Shown: one piece after another, positions 41,268 through 43,169 of the stretch
How positions within the stretch are numbered: position 1 is the stretch's first letter
Layout: every line of letters begins with the position of its first letter
Assembly (NCBI GenBank): GCA_902604575.1
Contig: CACKZH010000005.1
Location: forward strand, 1 to 43,169
Reading direction: 5' to 3'
DNA length: 43,169 nt
DNA from: an uncultured Pelagibacteraceae bacterium
Lineage (GTDB): Bacteria > Pseudomonadota > Alphaproteobacteria > Pelagibacterales > Pelagibacteraceae
Program-made: the position numbers and the translations under genes
The notes under the pieces: model-generated
What the model was told of the DNA's origin: nothing
The model's input: the letters and a program-made list of their open reading frames with translations, nothing else
Database searches by the model: none

Positions 41268-42160
41268 AAAATATTTTAATTATTGGCTGTGGATTATTAG
41301 GTTCATCTTTATTAAGGCGTATTAGCAAGAAAAAAATAGCAAAAAAAATATTTATTTATGAAAAATCAAAATCAAATATTGCTAAGATAAAAAGATTAAA
41401 ATTACCTGGAACAATTGTTAAATCATTAAAAGAAGGTGCAAGTAATTCCGATTTAATCATCTTTTGTACACCAATGAGTGAATACAAAAATATTATTTTA
41501 AAAATTAATAAATTTATACCATCGAAAACATTGATTACAGATATTGGTTCCTCAAAAATTGAAACTTCTAAAATTATAAATAAATTTTTAAAGAAAGGTA
41601 TTCATTGGATTCAAAGTCACCCAATAGCTGGATCAGAGGTCAGTGGACCAGAGCATGGTAAAGAAAATATGTTTACTGATAGATGGTGCATAATAACTAA
41701 AGAAAAAAATATTAAAAAAAATAATATAAATATTCTAGCTAAGTTTTGGAAAAAAATTGGAGCAAAAGTAGTTGTTATGAGCGCTGAGAAACATGACAAA
41801 ATTTTTTCTATTACCAGCCATTTACCTCACTTAATTGCATATAATCTGGTGAAATCTGCTCAAGATTTTGAGAAAAAACAAAATTATGAGCTAATCAAAT
41901 ACAGTGCTGGTGGATTAAGAGATTTTTCTAGGATCGCAGCATCAAATGAAATCATGTGGAGAGATATTTTTTTTAACAATAAAAATAATATTTCAAAAGC
42001 GATTGATTTATTTATTAAAAATTTAAATCAATTTAAAAAAGATATTAATTCAAAAAATAATAAGTCTATCGTGAAGAAACTTATTCAGACTAAAAAAGTA
42101 AGGTCAAAAATCATTAAATTGAAACAAGATATTGATAAGCCTGATTTTGGAAGAAATTAA
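41264..42160 (+). CDS. tyrA: Prephenate/arogenate (cyclohexadienyl) dehydrogenase
   Basis: This NAD(P)-dependent enzyme converts prephenate or arogenate toward tyrosine. The N-terminal nucleotide motif is LIIGCGLLGSSLLRR, followed by DLIIFCTPMSEY, LITDIGSSK and the active-site HPIAGSEVSGPEHG, all typical of the TyrA/TyrC family. The 298 residues match the monofunctional form without a chorismate mutase domain. It overlaps hisC by four bases, and its stop overlaps the convergent NlpC/P60 gene within a shared TTAA. Prephenate versus arogenate preference cannot be read from sequence. Confidence 0.92.
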   Translation: MKNILIIGCGLLGSSLLRRISKKKIAKKIFIYEKSKSNIAKIKRLKLPGTIVKSLKEGASNSDLIIFCTPMSEYKNIILKINKFIPSKTLITDIGSSKIETSKIINKFLKKGIHWIQSHPIAGSEVSGPEHGKENMFTDRWCIITKEKNIKKNNINILAKFWKKIGAKVVVMSAEKHDKIFSITSHLPHLIAYNLVKSAQDFEKKQNYELIKYSAGGLRDFSRIAASNEIMWRDIFFNNKNNISKAIDLFIKNLNQFKKDINSKNNKSIVKKLIQTKKVRSKIIKLKQDIDKPDFGRN

Positions 42161-42903
42161 TATTTTATTTTAGATATTTTGTTTACCTTTAGCTTTGCAG
42201 TTTTTTGAATCCTATTAATTGTTCCTATAATTGGCATAATAACAACTTTTTTTTCTGGTCCATAGGCATGAATTAGTTGTTTAGAATTTAAACACATTGC
42301 AACATGACCTTTCCAAAAAATAATATCTCCTTTTTTAAATTTTCTTTTTTTTGAATTCTTTTTTGTATACTTGATCTGATCTTTTGTATCTCTTGGATAA
42401 AAAGAATTGTTATAACAAAAAAATATTTGCAATAAGGCTGAGCAATCAATACCTTTAAATGTTTTTCCACCCCAAATATATTTTACATTTAAAAATTTTT
42501 TAAATACTTTTGTAAAATTTTTTTCTTTATGGTTTACTTTTTTAATATCTGCTTTTTTAATCCATTTATTTTTTTCAATTTTTACGTAATTCCTATTTTG
42601 CTTAAATACAGATAATTTAGATGCAAGTGGAAGCCAACTTTTAGTTCCAATTCCAGGTTTTTTAAAAATCCTTGCTTTTAATGAACTGACTTTATAGTTG
42701 GGATTAAATTTTTCTACATATTTTGAATTTTTTATAAACCCCTTATAGTTATCAAACAAAGTTTTAATTTTTATCCAATTTTTATTTTTTGCTAAAATTT
42801 TGAATTTTTCACCATATATAATTTGTGAAGTTACCTCAGATCTTCTCGAAGGATTTTTGTAAATATTCGAAAAATTACCAATGTAATAAAAATTATTTTG
42901 CAC
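42157..42903 (-). CDS. NlpC/P60 family cysteine peptidase with N-terminal SH3-like domains, no signal peptide
   Basis: A likely gamma-D-glutamyl peptidase acting on peptidoglycan peptides. The N-terminal half (about residues 1-125) looks like two bacterial SH3 domains: VTSQIIYGEKFKIL, NWIKIKTLFDNYKGFI, then LPLASKLSVFKQNRNYVKI. The C-terminal domain has YIWGGKTFKGIDCSALLQ split around catalytic Cys154, His in WKGHVAM, and a second His in LIHAYGP. No signal peptide or membrane helix is seen, so it should act in the cytoplasm, like YkfC-type enzymes. The GTG at 42903 was preferred over the adjacent in-frame TTG at 42906; either overlaps the end of the upstream permease gene. Exact substrate is not known. 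Confidence 0.87.
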   Translation of the reverse strand: MQNNFYYIGNFSNIYKNPSRRSEVTSQIIYGEKFKILAKNKNWIKIKTLFDNYKGFIKNSKYVEKFNPNYKVSSLKARIFKKPGIGTKSWLPLASKLSVFKQNRNYVKIEKNKWIKKADIKKVNHKEKNFTKVFKKFLNVKYIWGGKTFKGIDCSALLQIFFCYNNSFYPRDTKDQIKYTKKNSKKRKFKKGDIIFWKGHVAMCLNSKQLIHAYGPEKKVVIMPIIGTINRIQKTAKLKVNKISKIKY

Positions 42904-43169
42904 CAATTTTAATTTTATTTTTAATTAACCACAAACAAACTAATGATGGCATCACCATAATAGTCGTTAAAACAAAAAATGTTCCCCAATCTCCATTTAA
43001 CCAGTCAACTAAAGCTCCTGATGATGAAGCTAGAGTAGTACGACCAGCAGTACCAATTGAAGCAAGTAATGCATATTGTGTGGCTGTATAAGTTCTATCA
43101 ACCAGTAATGATATAAATGCAACAAATGCTACAGTTGCAAAAGCGGCTGTGATATCATCAGCTATAACC
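42893..43169 (-). CDS. ampG: AmpG-like muropeptide permease (MFS), C-terminal part; gene runs off the window
   Basis: Reading the minus strand inward from the right edge gives an open frame of 91 residues ending in TAA at 42895-42893. It has two hydrophobic segments and the motif LVDRTYTATQYALLASIG with GRTTLASSSGALVDWL, which resembles the C-terminal part of AmpG permeases (the TATQYALL and GR-T-LAS-SG pattern). AmpG imports anhydro-muropeptides for cell-wall recycling. The NlpC/P60 peptidase begins inside its 3' end (11-bp overlap), so the two are coupled. Most of the gene lies outside, so another MFS carrier cannot be ruled out. Confidence 0.75.
   Translation of the reverse strand, partial: VIADDITAAFATVAFVAFISLLVDRTYTATQYALLASIGTAGRTTLASSSGALVDWLNGDWGTFFVLTTIMVMPSLVCLWLIKNKIKIGAK

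Noticed and set aside
42825-43091. Plus-strand open frame of 88 codons at the right edge
   Set aside because: It lies antisense to the NlpC/P60 start and the AmpG-like permease end, both of which have family motifs.

Overview
The window is a gene-dense, strongly AT-rich stretch of an alphaproteobacterial chromosome. The best fit is the marine SAR11 clade (Candidatus Pelagibacter or a close relative). Three things point there: very low GC with almost no spacer DNA (the longest gap is 189 bp), a DMSP demethylase (DmdA) that closely matches the Pelagibacter protein as I remember it, and alphaproteobacterial gene orders such as sdhCDAB-mdh-sucCD-sucAB-lpd, atpHAGDC without the Fo genes, obgE-proBA-nadD-rsfS and metX-metW. 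No database search was run, so family calls rest on motifs, lengths and context.

Region 1 (1-24105, plus strand) holds 21 co-oriented genes with no gap above 39 bp: trmD (5' truncated), rplS, leuCDB, a DMSP demethylation cluster (dmdC, dmdB, an alpha/beta hydrolase, dmdA), asd, sdhCDAB, mmsA, mdh, sucCD, sucAB and lpd. It combines leucine synthesis, DMSP sulfur and C1 supply, and the succinate dehydrogenase, malate dehydrogenase, succinyl-CoA synthetase and 2-oxoglutarate dehydrogenase steps of the TCA cycle. Region 2 (24120-30969, plus strand) is priA followed by the F1 part of ATP synthase (atpHAGDC), with a candidate promoter in the 108 bp before atpH.

Region 3 (30961-40109, minus strand) is read right to left. 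A promoter and a SAM-II riboswitch precede metX-metW-gloB. A second promoter precedes rplU-rpmA-obgE-proB-proA-nadD-rsfS-ctpA-rppH. The rppH end overlaps the atpC end tail to tail. Region 4 (40182-42160, plus strand) is hisC-tyrA, divergent from metX. Region 5 (42157-43169, minus strand) is a cytoplasmic-type NlpC/P60 peptidase behind the end of an AmpG-like permease, which looks like a peptidoglycan recycling pair.

The most interesting points are the dmd cluster, in which an uncharacterised alpha/beta hydrolase sits where the last pathway enzyme (DmdD) would be expected, the SAM-II riboswitch almost at the transcription start of metX, and the AmpG plus NlpC/P60 pair. I saw no tRNA, rRNA, CRISPR array, insertion sequence or prophage.
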